Notes: generated from the letters alone by a model not told the origin. DNA of 40,387 nt from 4572-13 sp964594065 (GCA_964594065.1 CAZQKX010000034.1:1-40387); one strand, 5' to 3'. Shown: positions 7,174-15,913, numbered from the stretch's first letter. Made by a program: numbers and translations.

Positions 7174-8286
7174 CTATGGTTTTTCGCTTTTTCTCTCGCC
7201 GTTTAATAGCTTTTCCGTTTCATCAGAGTAGGGCACTGCCGCAGGCAGTTCAACCAATGCGTTTTGCTTGAATTCAAGAAGAATACCTCGATAGCCACTC
7301 GGTACTTTAAAAGCCACGTCCAGCCAGAGAATGCCGTTTTTGACAGCTCCTTTCTGGGCAGGAATAATATCTTCAGGATTTGTCTTGCTCAGTTCGGGTC
7401 CTGTTTCGCTTTCTTCCTTGTTGGCAAGAAAACCAATGGGTAAACGTACTTTACCTGCGCCTGACAAGGTGCTTTTGCTTTCAGAGGTAGATTGGCAGAT
7501 CATGCGGATCTGTGCCGGGAAGAATTCAATATTATTACCTTTGGCGGGATTGCCTGCGCCGCCGGATTGAATATTCTTGGCGATGATGCCCATACGAACG
7601 ATCGTTAACTCTCCATCTTCCGGACTGTTCCAGAGACGCACAGGATGCTTGTTTGGCCCTGAAGGCAGTTTCAATGACTTTGTAGAAGCGACAGTCAGCA
7701 CCTGTTCCTTTACATGAAGCCGGTTTAAATGAATTTGCGATAGATAATCAGCATGCAGCACTCCAAAACTTTTACTTGATTTCATAGACCCGCGGCTGAT
7801 CAACTGATACAAGCCTGTTACAAATCCATCCGTATTCAGAAATGATCTTTCCGGTTTATCGGGATTGATTTTACCGTTGATATTATACCGGCTGTAGAGA
7901 TATTTACTTTGTGAGGGGATCATTCCAATTGTTACAAGAATATTCCCGGAGATAACAATACCGGCGATCAATCCGCAAATAATTGCAGCGCCGATTTTAA
8001 CCGGTTCTCCCAAATCGATGATAACACCGCCGACCAATAGATCTCTCAGCACGCGAAATAACGCAAAGCTCAAGACAAAAACCAGAAAAAAGCAACCTGC
8101 ATGAGCCCACTGGACGCCATACCCCCGGGAGACGAATAAGTCAGCAAGTCTTTCGTAGCAGCTGAAGGAAAGGACCGAGGAAAAGATAAAGAGCATCATT
8201 GTTGACAAGGATGTCATAAGCGTGCACTTCAAATAGAAGTATGTCAGTGTTAAAAGCAATATCAGGATTACAATTACAGTTGTCAT
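7174..8286 (-). CDS. CvpA-like membrane protein with large C-terminal soluble domain
   Basis: A 370-residue protein. Four hydrophobic helices lie at about 2-20, 25-45, 62-82 and 96-118, with the IDLGEPVKIGAAIICGLIAG segment typical in style of CvpA/colicin V production family membrane proteins. Residues about 125-370 are soluble and match nothing I know; they include a linker rich in K, S, G and P. It is the last gene of an operon after the degenerate GspE homologue (25-bp gap, AGGAG before the ATG). A second ATPase-CvpA-like pair lies at 31009-33250, which argues for a functional link. Similarity to CvpA is judged from topology, so the family name is tentative. Confidence 0.65.
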   Translation of the reverse strand: MTTVIVILILLLTLTYFYLKCTLMTSLSTMMLFIFSSVLSFSCYERLADLFVSRGYGVQWAHAGCFFLVFVLSFALFRVLRDLLVGGVIIDLGEPVKIGAAIICGLIAGIVISGNILVTIGMIPSQSKYLYSRYNINGKINPDKPERSFLNTDGFVTGLYQLISRGSMKSSKSFGVLHADYLSQIHLNRLHVKEQVLTVASTKSLKLPSGPNKHPVRLWNSPEDGELTIVRMGIIAKNIQSGGAGNPAKGNNIEFFPAQIRMICQSTSESKSTLSGAGKVRLPIGFLANKEESETGPELSKTNPEDIIPAQKGAVKNGILWLDVAFKVPSGYRGILLEFKQNALVELPAAVPYSDETEKLLNGERKSEKP

Positions 8287-8311
8287 ATTAAACTCCTGTT
8301 GTAAGTATAAC

Positions 8312-9949
8312 TTAGGACTTTTCTGAAAAGTTTCGAATTACTTCATTGATTGAGGTGATGCTATAGGCCACCTTTTTAATCGATTGCTCCTGCATATACA
8401 GCATCCCTGCTTTTCGGAATGCTGTTGCGATCTCCTGGGTTGATTTGGCTTTTCGGATCACCTCACGGAGATCCTCGTTTATCCTGATGGTCTCAAATAA
8501 TCCCGTTCTGCCGTAAAAACCCGAACCCTGGCATTTTTCACACACAATCGGTTTGCCGTGTTTGTCGTATTCAATTTCACTGGGACGATAGAAGGTCTTT
8601 ACCTCACCTGCCGGGATATTGAATTTCTTGAATAATGCGGGATTGGGCTGATAAGCCTGGCGACAGTCATTGCACAGCGTACGGACCAGTCGTTGATTCA
8701 AAACGGCGACGAGTGTATCTGCCAGAAGTTTTTTATCCCCGACGAATTTGAGGAATTTTTCGGTTGCCTGATTGACACTGGTCGCTTCTGTTGTTGCATA
8801 AACGATCATTCCGTCCTTAGCGGCAGCAACCGCTAATTTTGCGGTTTGGGCATCCTCGCAGTCTGCGATACCGATAATATCAGGACCTTTTCGAAGAATT
8901 GTCTGAAAACGTCTGGCATAGGTTGTCGTGCCGGTATCGCTTAATGCATAAGTAAACTGTGTGATGTTCGCTAATTCAGAAGCCGGATTTTTTTCCAGCG
9001 TATTGATGTTATTCAAAAATGGGTCGTGATTGCTCAAAAGCGTATACAGTGTTGTCGTGACCCCGCTTTTGTGAGGTCCGGAAACGATGATCAACCCGCT
9101 ATTGATCTCACTCAGCGTTTGGATGGACTCGATTTGGTTGTCATTCAAGCCAAGTTCATCAATTTTTCGCGACGCCAGGGCCGAAACCTTATCGAGCTTT
9201 ACCTGTTCACCGGCAGTGGAACCGGAAGTGATGACTTCCCATTGTGTTTTTTCACCGCCCTCCAAGATAGCTTTGAAGCAGCCGCGCTGTGGTTTTCGTT
9301 TCTCTTCGACTTCCAAACCTGCAAGTTCCTTGACATAGTAAATAAAACTCTCTGTTTCTCCCAGGGAGCGGGGGTCTTGTTTACAGGTAACCCCATCGAT
9401 CAAGTAGACAATACCATATTCATCTTTTTGCGGGATAAACTTGATTTCGTCTGCGCGGTGCCAAATCACATCGTCAATAATCTCGCAGCTAATGCTGAAT
9501 CCTTCGAGTTCTTTACTTTTAGGTTCCGGTAGCGGAACCTCATTGCCATTGCTGGTGATAAACCGAATACCATGGCTGGCTTGTTCAATCTTTTTGACCG
9601 GGTCGGCGAACAAGCCTTTAATGTGATCGGCGGTCAGTACTTTTTCGAATTCGGCAACAAGTGAGTTTCGATGCATCACATAAGCGGCTGACACACTGCC
9701 CGTTGCGATGATGAAGATAAGAAGTCCGATCATGAAAACCGGGACCAGAAGCCAGACGATCAGAGAAATGAAGCCTGTACACAGGATTGCAAGCGTCCAT
9801 GTAAAACCATTGGTGCGAACGGCCTGAGTGTCAACGTGAACCCAGTTAACCAGTGGCATCCACCCTAAAAAACAAATTGAAAATAATAAAAATTTCCAAA
9901 CGGAAATATATCCACCATATTCAATAGCAGCGAACAAATCAATTGGCAT
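8312..9949 (-). CDS. Membrane-anchored GspE/PilB-family protein with decayed ATPase motifs
   Basis: A 545-residue relative of secretion/pilus assembly ATPases. Residues about 14-35 and 50-90 are hydrophobic helices in place of the usual cytoplasmic N1 domain. The C-terminal half aligns with GspE but every catalytic motif is altered. Walker A reads GPHKSGVTT (291-299), with Val297 instead of lysine. The Asp box reads TLEKNP (K320 for Asp). Walker B reads PDIIGIADCED, with Asp363 where the catalytic Glu should be. The His box reads GMIVYATTEAT, with both histidines lost. The zinc-binding CxxC pair (C426/C429 and C470/C473) is kept. ATP hydrolysis is therefore unlikely; a structural or regulatory partner of the PilT-like ATPase upstream (40-bp gap) is the best guess. 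Confidence 0.85.
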   Translation of the reverse strand: MPIDLFAAIEYGGYISVWKFLLFSICFLGWMPLVNWVHVDTQAVRTNGFTWTLAILCTGFISLIVWLLVPVFMIGLLIFIIATGSVSAAYVMHRNSLVAEFEKVLTADHIKGLFADPVKKIEQASHGIRFITSNGNEVPLPEPKSKELEGFSISCEIIDDVIWHRADEIKFIPQKDEYGIVYLIDGVTCKQDPRSLGETESFIYYVKELAGLEVEEKRKPQRGCFKAILEGGEKTQWEVITSGSTAGEQVKLDKVSALASRKIDELGLNDNQIESIQTLSEINSGLIIVSGPHKSGVTTTLYTLLSNHDPFLNNINTLEKNPASELANITQFTYALSDTGTTTYARRFQTILRKGPDIIGIADCEDAQTAKLAVAAAKDGMIVYATTEATSVNQATEKFLKFVGDKKLLADTLVAVLNQRLVRTLCNDCRQAYQPNPALFKKFNIPAGEVKTFYRPSEIEYDKHGKPIVCEKCQGSGFYGRTGLFETIRINEDLREVIRKAKSTQEIATAFRKAGMLYMQEQSIKKVAYSITSINEVIRNFSEKS

Positions 9950-9989
9950 TTAATTACTCTCCCTGTGATTTAGGTATTTAGGTTTTCGG

Positions 9990-11126
9990 TTAAAGAATGC
10001 CGCCGGAGGAAGAACGAATTCCCTTTAGCGCCATTTTCAACTCTTCAACATTCGGTGCATATTCCATTCCGACCTTCAGGTCAATATATTCTTCCTCGAC
10101 AAGCCTTCGAAGGCTTTCTGTGAAGTCCTGCATTCCTTCGCTTTGGCTGGAGCGAATGGCTGTGGTAATGTCGGATTCACGTTCATCACTGATTAATTTG
10201 GTAATGATCGGCGTATTCAGCATAATTTCGATAGCCGGAAGCCGCGGAACATCCGGCCGAATTCCCGGCAGAAGATTCTGGCTAATAACGGCACGAATGG
10301 TCATGGCAAATGTCTGACGCGTCAGTTCCCGTTCTTCCTGCGGAAACATGTCCAGGATACGCTGAATGGTCTGGGCACAGTTATTGGAGTGGAGCGTTCC
10401 AAACACGAGGTGCCCGGTTTCGGCCGCTTTCATCGCCGCCGTCAGGGTGTCATTATCCCTGATTTCACCAACAAGTACAACGTCCGGATCCTGGCGCATC
10501 AGACTTCGAAGTGCATCATCGAAGTTTGGAACATCAATACCAACTTCACGCTGAGAAACGATCGCTTTTTTGTCAACATGCAGAAATTCTATCGGATCCT
10601 CGATTGTGACAATATGACAAGCCCGGTTACGATTGATATGGTCGATCATGGATGCGATTGTTGTACTTTTTCCGCAACCGGTTGGCCCTGTGACAAGAAC
10701 CATTCCGTCATGACTGTCTGCGATCTTTTCAACGATTGGCGGCACATGGAGTGTTTCAAAAGGAGGGATTCGTCCGCTGATCCGACGGGCAGCGACGCTG
10801 ACATGGCTGCGTTGGCGAAACACATTAATTCGAAAGCGATCCATATCACCTACTGAATAAGCGAAATCTAAAGAACCGTTATTCATAAAGAATTCTTTTT
10901 GTGATTCGCTCATAATTTCAAAAATCAACTCTTGAATTTTTTCATCAGAAAGAGGATCTCCCGTTGTTTTTTTCAGTTTGCTGTGAATACGAATCTTTGG
11001 GGGAATGTTGACTTTTAGATGTAAATCACTTGCATCAGCTTTAATGACGGCACGAAACAGCTTTTCTATTTCCGGCGGCTTTTTCATATCAAAAGCAATG
11101 TGCGTATCCAGTGGCTGACTATTCAT
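9990..11126 (-). CDS. pilT: PilT/PilU-family twitching ATPase
   Basis: A 378-residue hexameric ATPase of the PilT type, which retracts type IV pili. Motifs are intact: Walker A GPTGCGKST (147-155), Asp box TIEDPIEF (174-181), Walker B PDVVLVGEIRD (214-224), and His box GHLVFGTLHSN (238-248). The length and the N-terminal ADASDLHLKVN are typical of PilT. No pilin or PilM-Q gene is nearby. It is the first gene of an operon with the degenerate GspE homologue and the CvpA-like protein, and has AGGAG before the ATG. PilT and PilU cannot be separated by eye. Confidence 0.92.
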   Translation of the reverse strand: MNSQPLDTHIAFDMKKPPEIEKLFRAVIKADASDLHLKVNIPPKIRIHSKLKKTTGDPLSDEKIQELIFEIMSESQKEFFMNNGSLDFAYSVGDMDRFRINVFRQRSHVSVAARRISGRIPPFETLHVPPIVEKIADSHDGMVLVTGPTGCGKSTTIASMIDHINRNRACHIVTIEDPIEFLHVDKKAIVSQREVGIDVPNFDDALRSLMRQDPDVVLVGEIRDNDTLTAAMKAAETGHLVFGTLHSNNCAQTIQRILDMFPQEERELTRQTFAMTIRAVISQNLLPGIRPDVPRLPAIEIMLNTPIITKLISDERESDITTAIRSSQSEGMQDFTESLRRLVEEEYIDLKVGMEYAPNVEELKMALKGIRSSSGGIL

Positions 11127-11235
11127 GAAAACTCCTGACGTTATAACAGATTAGATTAATCCATATGTCCCAAACATATATAAAGATATTCCGGACCATC
11201 AAATATAACAAACCGAAGTATCTTATAAAAATAAC

Positions 11236-11265
11236 ATTATAAGGCTTTTTTTGCTGAAATGTCAA
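11236..11265 (-). promoter_or_regulatory. Promoter of the pilT-gspE-like-cvpA-like operon
   Basis: On the minus strand TTGACA (11265-11260), an 18-bp spacer and TATAAT (11241-11236), both perfect consensus hexamers. The leader to the pilT start would be about 100 nt. Confidence 0.65.
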
Positions 11266-11350
11266 CGCCCAGATTTTGCTTTTCGGCAAAGCAATGTCTA
11301 TATTTTCATGCCCGGAAGAGGGCAGTATAACATAAAAACAAGTTTAAAGG

Positions 11351-12802
11351 CTACATTGTAAGAAATATAGTCAAAAACAGGTAGATGGAAACACTAATCG
11401 AGTCATTTGCTGTGGTGACCAGCGGACCGGAGCTAATTGCCGGGTCCAGCCCGATCTGACGGAACAAGAACGGTAAAGACAATCCCAGAGTCGTGGAAAC
11501 CATAATCGCCGAAAACATGGCGATCGAAAATGCGATGGCTATTCTCAGATGTTCTGAAGAGGCAACCTGATGGCTGCTTGTCGCCGTCAAATGAGCGGTT
11601 TCTTCTGGGGCCTTGTTGGAAAAATGACTTAAATCGTCGAAAAGTGCCGGAACTGCTGTGCAGATGAGTCCACCGATCACACCGCAACTGACTGCCACAA
11701 GAAGTGCGATTTTGACCTCTCTCATGAAAACCTGGCTCATTGTCAACGCTGCCAAATCGCCGGTGGCAAGGCCGCAAATGACGATAGCGGATGTTTGAAG
11801 ACCGGCGTTGCCACTGATGGCGGCGATCATGGGCGAAAACAGAATTGCGGTTCCAAAAATATAGTAATGCTCGATCGAGGTAAACCAGTTTCGGAAAAGG
11901 AAATTGACGACAATTGTCACTGCGGTACCGGCTAGACAGGGCAGCAGCCATGTCATACGGATTCTGGCGGCATTGAGGATGGAGAACGTTTCAAGCTCAG
12001 CCGCATCCGTTCCGGCCATGGCGTACAAGTCTTCGGCGGCTTCTTCTTCGGCAACTTCGATGATTCGGTTGGCCGTAATACGCCCGACAAGCCGGTGACT
12101 TTTGTCCAACACGGGGGCAACGATTAACTCATTCTTTTTAAATAAGTTATAAATGTCTTCCTGGTCATCGTCGACACCGACAAAAAGGGTTTCGGTATCG
12201 ACAAGATCTTCAATTTTTTGTTCGCCTTTATGTGTGATGAGAAGACGAATTCGGACATCTCCAAGAAATCGTCCATTTCGATCAACCACAAAGACGTTGT
12301 AAAAATCCTCTTCGACTTCAGCTTCCTGTATTCGCTGAATGGCTTCATTGACGGTCGCGTCCTCGTTTACCGACAAAACGACCGGGTCCATGATGCCGCC
12401 GGCGGAGTCCTCTGAGTAAACCATCAGTTCTTTGATCTGCTCGGCTTCTTCAGAGTCTAAGTGTTCAAGAACCTCCTGGCTTTCTTTTTTGTCAAGCTCA
12501 GCTAAAACATCGGCAGCCTCATCCGGATCAAGTTCGGAAATCAGGTTGATCAGTTCGGTATCTTCCAGAAGCTCGAACAGTTCGGATCGGGTTGCCTCAT
12601 CGACTTTTTCGAAGACATCAGCGGCTTCCGGTTTTCCGAGGCAATTGAAAACAGTTAAACAGTCTTCTGTGTCCAGTATTTCAACAATTTCAGCGATATG
12701 GCTGGTTCTTTGGCCGCAGAGGATTTTTTGAAGACTTGCGATATCTTGTTTTGTGAGGAGTCGTTTGACTTGCTCAAGCAGGATTTTCTGTTCTTCAGCC
12801 AT
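11351..12802 (-). CDS. mgtE: Magnesium transporter MgtE
   Basis: A protein of 483 residues when started at the internal ATG at 12802, which is preceded by GGAAAG and gives the normal MgtE N-terminus (MAEEQKILLEQ). A longer reading to 12880 adds 26 residues unlike the family. It has the superhelical N domain with repeated LDPDEAADVLAELD and LDSEEAEQIKELMVYS, a CBS pair, and a five-helix membrane domain. The first membrane helix begins near RMTWLLPCLAG, and the pore region includes NAGLQTSAI. It imports Mg2+ and is gated by Mg2+ binding to the N and CBS domains. A stand-alone gene divergent from an exported protein gene. Confidence 0.95.
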   Translation of the reverse strand: MAEEQKILLEQVKRLLTKQDIASLQKILCGQRTSHIAEIVEILDTEDCLTVFNCLGKPEAADVFEKVDEATRSELFELLEDTELINLISELDPDEAADVLAELDKKESQEVLEHLDSEEAEQIKELMVYSEDSAGGIMDPVVLSVNEDATVNEAIQRIQEAEVEEDFYNVFVVDRNGRFLGDVRIRLLITHKGEQKIEDLVDTETLFVGVDDDQEDIYNLFKKNELIVAPVLDKSHRLVGRITANRIIEVAEEEAAEDLYAMAGTDAAELETFSILNAARIRMTWLLPCLAGTAVTIVVNFLFRNWFTSIEHYYIFGTAILFSPMIAAISGNAGLQTSAIVICGLATGDLAALTMSQVFMREVKIALLVAVSCGVIGGLICTAVPALFDDLSHFSNKAPEETAHLTATSSHQVASSEHLRIAIAFSIAMFSAIMVSTTLGLSLPFLFRQIGLDPAISSGPLVTTANDSISVSIYLFLTIFLTM

Positions 12803-12838
12803 ATTACTGTCTTTCCGGTTTTCAATACGGGCAGGGGG

Positions 12839-12847
12839 CTTATAACA
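12839..12847 (-). promoter_or_regulatory. Possible extended -10 promoter of mgtE
   Basis: On the minus strand TGTTATAAG, an extended -10 (TGn plus TATAAG), 36 bp before the chosen start. No good -35 is present. It lies inside the longer reading frame, which supports the shorter start. Confidence 0.35.
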
Positions 12848-12963
12848 GGTTCTGAACGCACAGAAGTTTGCTGAGTTCAAGAAAAGTCTTTACCTGCCGC
12901 GATTTTCTCAGTAAAATGTACCACACTGAAGTTATCTGGCAATAATAAATAAGGATATTTTCG

Positions 12964-13605
12964 ATGAAAACAGGAATTCTTAGTAGTGTTTTGCTTGTTT
13001 TGGTGTCCCTTTCGGCCATTGCCGCTCATCCAGCACCTGCGACGGTTCAGCCGGTGGATCAATGGACATTGAAAGTTACGTACACCCAGCCACAGCAGAT
13101 CATGCTTCAAATGGATAAAAAGGAAAATCCCCGGCGGTTTTGGTATACGATTTTAACTGTGAAAAATGGAAGCACTTTCGAGGAAGTTTCATTTTATCCC
13201 TTCTGTGAGCTTGTGACCGACACATTTCAGATCATTCCCGCTGACAAAACAGTTCAAAAATCGGTTTTCGAAGTTATCAAGCTTAAACACCAGGGCAGTT
13301 TTCCATTTCTGGAGTCTCTGGATTTTGCAGACCGCCGGATCTTTCAAGGCCAGGATAACACGCGTGATTTCGCGATAATTTGGCCGGATTTTGATCCTAA
13401 GGCAAAAGAGATCAGCCTTTTTATAGCTGGCCTGAGCAATGAAACCGCCGTTATTGAACACCCTGAACTTAAAGATGACAGCGGTAATCCAAAGAAGATC
13501 TTTCTGCGGAAAAGCCTTCAACTCAGATTTTTGGTTGCCGGTGACGAGGCATTCCGTGCCAATGCGGTAATGAAAGAGTTCGAACGCAACTGGGTCATGC
13601 GGTAA
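12964..13605 (+). CDS. Exported protein of unknown function
   Basis: A 213-residue protein with a clear Sec signal peptide (residues 1-20, cleavage after SAIA near AHPAPAT). The mature part contains WTLKVTYTQPQQIML, a beta-rich middle, and HPELKDDSGNPKKIFLRKSL towards the end. I recognise no domain. The start is ATG with AAGGA nearby and the gene ends at a strong terminator. It is monocistronic and divergent from mgtE. There is no lipobox and no PEP-CTERM tail, so a periplasmic location is likely. Confidence 0.75.
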   Translation: MKTGILSSVLLVLVSLSAIAAHPAPATVQPVDQWTLKVTYTQPQQIMLQMDKKENPRRFWYTILTVKNGSTFEEVSFYPFCELVTDTFQIIPADKTVQKSVFEVIKLKHQGSFPFLESLDFADRRIFQGQDNTRDFAIIWPDFDPKAKEISLFIAGLSNETAVIEHPELKDDSGNPKKIFLRKSLQLRFLVAGDEAFRANAVMKEFERNWVMR

Positions 13606-13630
13606 ATTATTTAAGTCTTTGTGGTATTTT

Positions 13631-13657
13631 AAAAGCCCGATCCTGGATGGGGCTTTT
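13631..13657. terminator. Rho-independent terminator
   Basis: AAAAGCCC (13631-13638) and GGGCTTTT (13650-13657) with an 11-nt loop, followed by TATTTTTT. It serves the exported protein gene; the A-rich 5' side lets it also act on the convergent htpX transcript, whose stop codon it overlaps. Confidence 0.75.
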
Positions 13658-14874
13658 TATTTTTTAGTGATCATCGATGTTTTTTTACATCGCGGGCATT
13701 GGACTTGACTGCCCTTATAATTCGGGGGGATTTTCATTTTCAGGCCGCACGCGCAGGTGACAAAGGCAAACTGGCTGACCGTTCGCATGAGATCCCCGAC
13801 CTGACGAGCCTGTTTTTTGGCGGTTTGTGTCGATTTGGGCTCGGCCGATGCCTCCCGGATCGCCACCTCCTCCGGTATCAGGGCTGAAGCGGGAACGACC
13901 GGCGAACGATTTGTAATTTGTTCGTATGACTTTTCGTAGTCTGTAAAAGCAGCGCCGTGTGTCATATTCCGTAAAATTCGAATGCGGTCTTTGATCGGTG
14001 GATGGGTGCTGTGCAGACTGACCGCTTTTTTGCCCCGAAACGGATTGGCGATATACATCGGGGCCGTTACCTTGTTCGCCGTCTCCATATTCGCCGTATT
14101 GCCGGCGATTTTTTCCAGTGCTCCGGCCAGACCTTCCGGGTAGCGCGTCAGGCGAACCGCTCCGGCATCGGCCAGATATTCTCTTTTGCGGGATAAGGCA
14201 AAGTACAGAAGCTGTGCGAAGATCGGCGCCAGGATCGCGAACAGGATGGCTACGATCATCATAATGGCTTGAGCCTGCCCGCCGCCTTTGGAATTGCCTG
14301 AGGAGTACCGGCGTCGCGAACCCAGCGAACTGTAGAACATGCTGCGGAGAAAAACATGGCTGATCAATACGATGCTGCCAAGCATGACACCGGCCAGCGT
14401 AACAAACAGAATATCGCGGTGGATGATATGGCTCATTTCATGGGCGACAACGCCTTGCAGTTCATCACGATTAAGCTTGGCCAGTAGACCGGCCGTAACG
14501 GCAATGGAGGCGGTTTCCGGACTGCGGCCGGTGGCAAAGGCGTTCGGAGCCGGGTCGTTGATGATATACACTTTGGGCATCTTGGGCAGGTTTGCGGCGA
14601 TCTTCATTTCTTCGACAACATTGAACAGCACCGGGTGAACATCGTGTGTAACCGGCACTGCCTTGCTGGCGGTCAGCATAATCTGGTCACCGGCAGACAG
14701 ACTGATCAGCATCATAAACAGCCAGATGCCCGCCGCGATGAGGATCCCAATCCATCCGGCGTTTGGTCCGCCAAACAGAAAGCCCAATACAAATCCCAAA
14801 ATAAGCAGAACGCTCCCCATTGCTCCCAAAAGAAGCACGGAGTTGCGTTTATTGACTTTAATCAGTTCCCACAT
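13657..14874 (-). CDS. htpX: HtpX-like M48 membrane metalloprotease with C-terminal zinc-ribbon extension
   Basis: A 405-residue peptidase. Two hydrophobic helices at 13-36 and 41-60 precede the zinc site HEMSH (145-149); the third ligand glutamate lies in RKREYLADAG. Another hydrophobic region follows the HExxH. Family proteins of about 290-300 residues end before the extra C-terminal 90 residues found here. That tail carries CACGLKMKIPPNYKG and CPRCKKT, a four-cysteine zinc ribbon. HtpX degrades misfolded membrane proteins. It is paired with lemA upstream, as in many bacteria, but a four-helix-bundle gene now separates the two. Confidence 0.92.
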   Translation of the reverse strand: MWELIKVNKRNSVLLLGAMGSVLLILGFVLGFLFGGPNAGWIGILIAAGIWLFMMLISLSAGDQIMLTASKAVPVTHDVHPVLFNVVEEMKIAANLPKMPKVYIINDPAPNAFATGRSPETASIAVTAGLLAKLNRDELQGVVAHEMSHIIHRDILFVTLAGVMLGSIVLISHVFLRSMFYSSLGSRRRYSSGNSKGGGQAQAIMMIVAILFAILAPIFAQLLYFALSRKREYLADAGAVRLTRYPEGLAGALEKIAGNTANMETANKVTAPMYIANPFRGKKAVSLHSTHPPIKDRIRILRNMTHGAAFTDYEKSYEQITNRSPVVPASALIPEEVAIREASAEPKSTQTAKKQARQVGDLMRTVSQFAFVTCACGLKMKIPPNYKGSQVQCPRCKKTSMITKK

Positions 14875-14891
14875 AGTATAGTTATAAATTT

Positions 14892-15275
14892 TCAGTTTTT
14901 AGTTTTTAGTTGTTCTTTGCTGAATTTACCGGTTTTCACAATGCTTGTAAGCATTTTTATCAACTCTTCTGATTCGTCGATCAGCGAACAGGACAGTTTT
15001 TCAGTAATGATTTCTGAGTCTCTAAGTAACCTTAGCCAATAATGCGTTTCTCTGGCTTCTTTCGAGGCGATACCCATTTTATGAAAGAACTCTTTACGGC
15101 TATAACNNNNNNNNNNTGCGGTCGCTTCCTCAATATTAGCTCCGATACTTGTCCCGGACCGAAGCACTTGAGCAGAAATGTCATAATGACTTTCCTTCTT
15201 CAACCACAAATACAACTTCATAATACGAAGAGCAAAACGATAGCTCTTTTCCCGAACAGTATGTTCTTTGTCCAT
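14892..15275 (-). CDS. Four-helix-bundle protein of the 23S rRNA intervening-sequence family
   Basis: A protein of about 127 residues, all helical. It matches the bacterial IVP/four-helix-bundle family by SYRFALRIMKLYLWLKK, LRSGTSIGANIEEA, SRKEFFHKM and KEARETHYWLRLLRDS. The family is found inside 23S rRNA insertions and, as relatives, in diversity-generating retroelements (Avd). Its own function is unresolved. The gene has its own AAGGAGC ribosome site. Its last codons and stop are formed by a flanking inverted repeat (see 14894-15322). A run of 10 N falls in the middle of the gene, between EEATA and YSRKEF. Homologues suggest only one or two residues belong there, so the gap length is probably nominal. 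Confidence 0.88.
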   Translation of the reverse strand: MDKEHTVREKSYRFALRIMKLYLWLKKESHYDISAQVLRSGTSIGANIEEATAXXXXYSRKEFFHKMGIASKEARETHYWLRLLRDSEIITEKLSCSLIDESEELIKMLTSIVKTGKFSKEQLKTKN

Positions 15276-15322
15276 GTTGGTTGCTCCTTCAACTCAAAAC
15301 TAAGACCTCAAAACTAAAAACT
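14894..15322. mobile_element. Inverted-repeat-bounded insertion carrying the four-helix-bundle gene
   Basis: A 429-bp unit inserted between lemA and htpX. The left end is AGTTTTTAGTTTTTAGTTG (14894-14912). The right end (15290-15322), read inward on the minus strand, begins AGTTTTTAGTTTTGAG and ends TTTTGAGTTG. The ends are therefore inverted copies of an AGTTTTTAGTTTT core. The right end supplies the last codons and stop of lemA (AGT TTT TAG) and the left end supplies the stop of the four-helix-bundle gene. It contains nothing else: no transposase. Mobility is inferred from the boundaries, not shown. Confidence 0.6.
15107..15116. other. Assembly gap (10 N)
   Basis: Ten undetermined bases inside the four-helix-bundle gene. 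This is typical of scaffolding or of unresolved repeat copies, which would fit a multi-copy element. The true length of the missing sequence is unknown. Confidence 0.99.
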
Positions 15323-15880
15323 TACTTTCGGCACTTCTCTTTCTTCTTCGTTTTCAATCTCAAAATAATCGCGTTTGGTAAACTGGAACATGCCGGCGAT
15401 AATATTCGACGGGAACATCTGGATCTTGTTATTATAGAACAGAACCTGATCGTTGTATCCCTGCCGGGCAAACGAAATCTTGTTTTCCGTACTGGTCAGC
15501 GTTTCCTGCAGCGACAGGAAGTTGGCGTTAGCCTTCAGGTCCGGGTAGTTCTCCACCACCAGCATAAATTTGCTCAGCGCTTCGGTCAGTGCGCCTTCAG
15601 CCTTGGATGCATCCGCGACATTGCTGGCGCCCATGGCCCGGCTGCGGGCCTCGGTGATCTTGGTAAACGTGTCCTGTTCGTGCTGCATGTAGCCTTTGGC
15701 CGTTTCGACCAGATTCGGGATCAGGTCGTGCCGGCGTTTGAGCTGTACGTCGATCTGCGACCACGCGTTGTCCACCTGGTTGCGAAGCCCGACCAGTGCA
15801 TTGTAGATGCCGATGACCATGATCGCCACCACAACGCCGATTCCAACGATGACCAACAGTCCAATGAGTAATCCGCCCAT
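15314..15880 (-). CDS. lemA: LemA family membrane protein
   Basis: A 188-residue LemA protein: one N-terminal hydrophobic helix (about 4-28) followed by a long helical soluble domain. Family motifs visible are YNALVGLRNQVDNAWSQID, LKRRHDLIPNLVETAKGY, YPDLKANANFLSLQE, TENKISFARQGYND and IQMFPSNIIAGMFQF. LemA is usually encoded next to HtpX-type proteases or TPM-domain proteins; its biochemical role is unsettled. The extreme C-terminus (after EEEREVP) comes from the inserted repeat, so the original end may have been different. AAGGAG precedes the ATG. Confidence 0.95.
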   Translation of the reverse strand: MGGLLIGLLVIVGIGVVVAIMVIGIYNALVGLRNQVDNAWSQIDVQLKRRHDLIPNLVETAKGYMQHEQDTFTKITEARSRAMGASNVADASKAEGALTEALSKFMLVVENYPDLKANANFLSLQETLTSTENKISFARQGYNDQVLFYNNKIQMFPSNIIAGMFQFTKRDYFEIENEEEREVPKVSF

Positions 15881-15913
15881 GTCTTTCTCCTTAATAACAG
15901 TTAATTTTCAAGT

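Noticed and set aside
11276..11294. Hairpin TTGCTTT-TCGGC-AAAGCAA near the end of mgtE
   Set aside because: Good stem but no T run on the minus strand, so a terminator is not supported.
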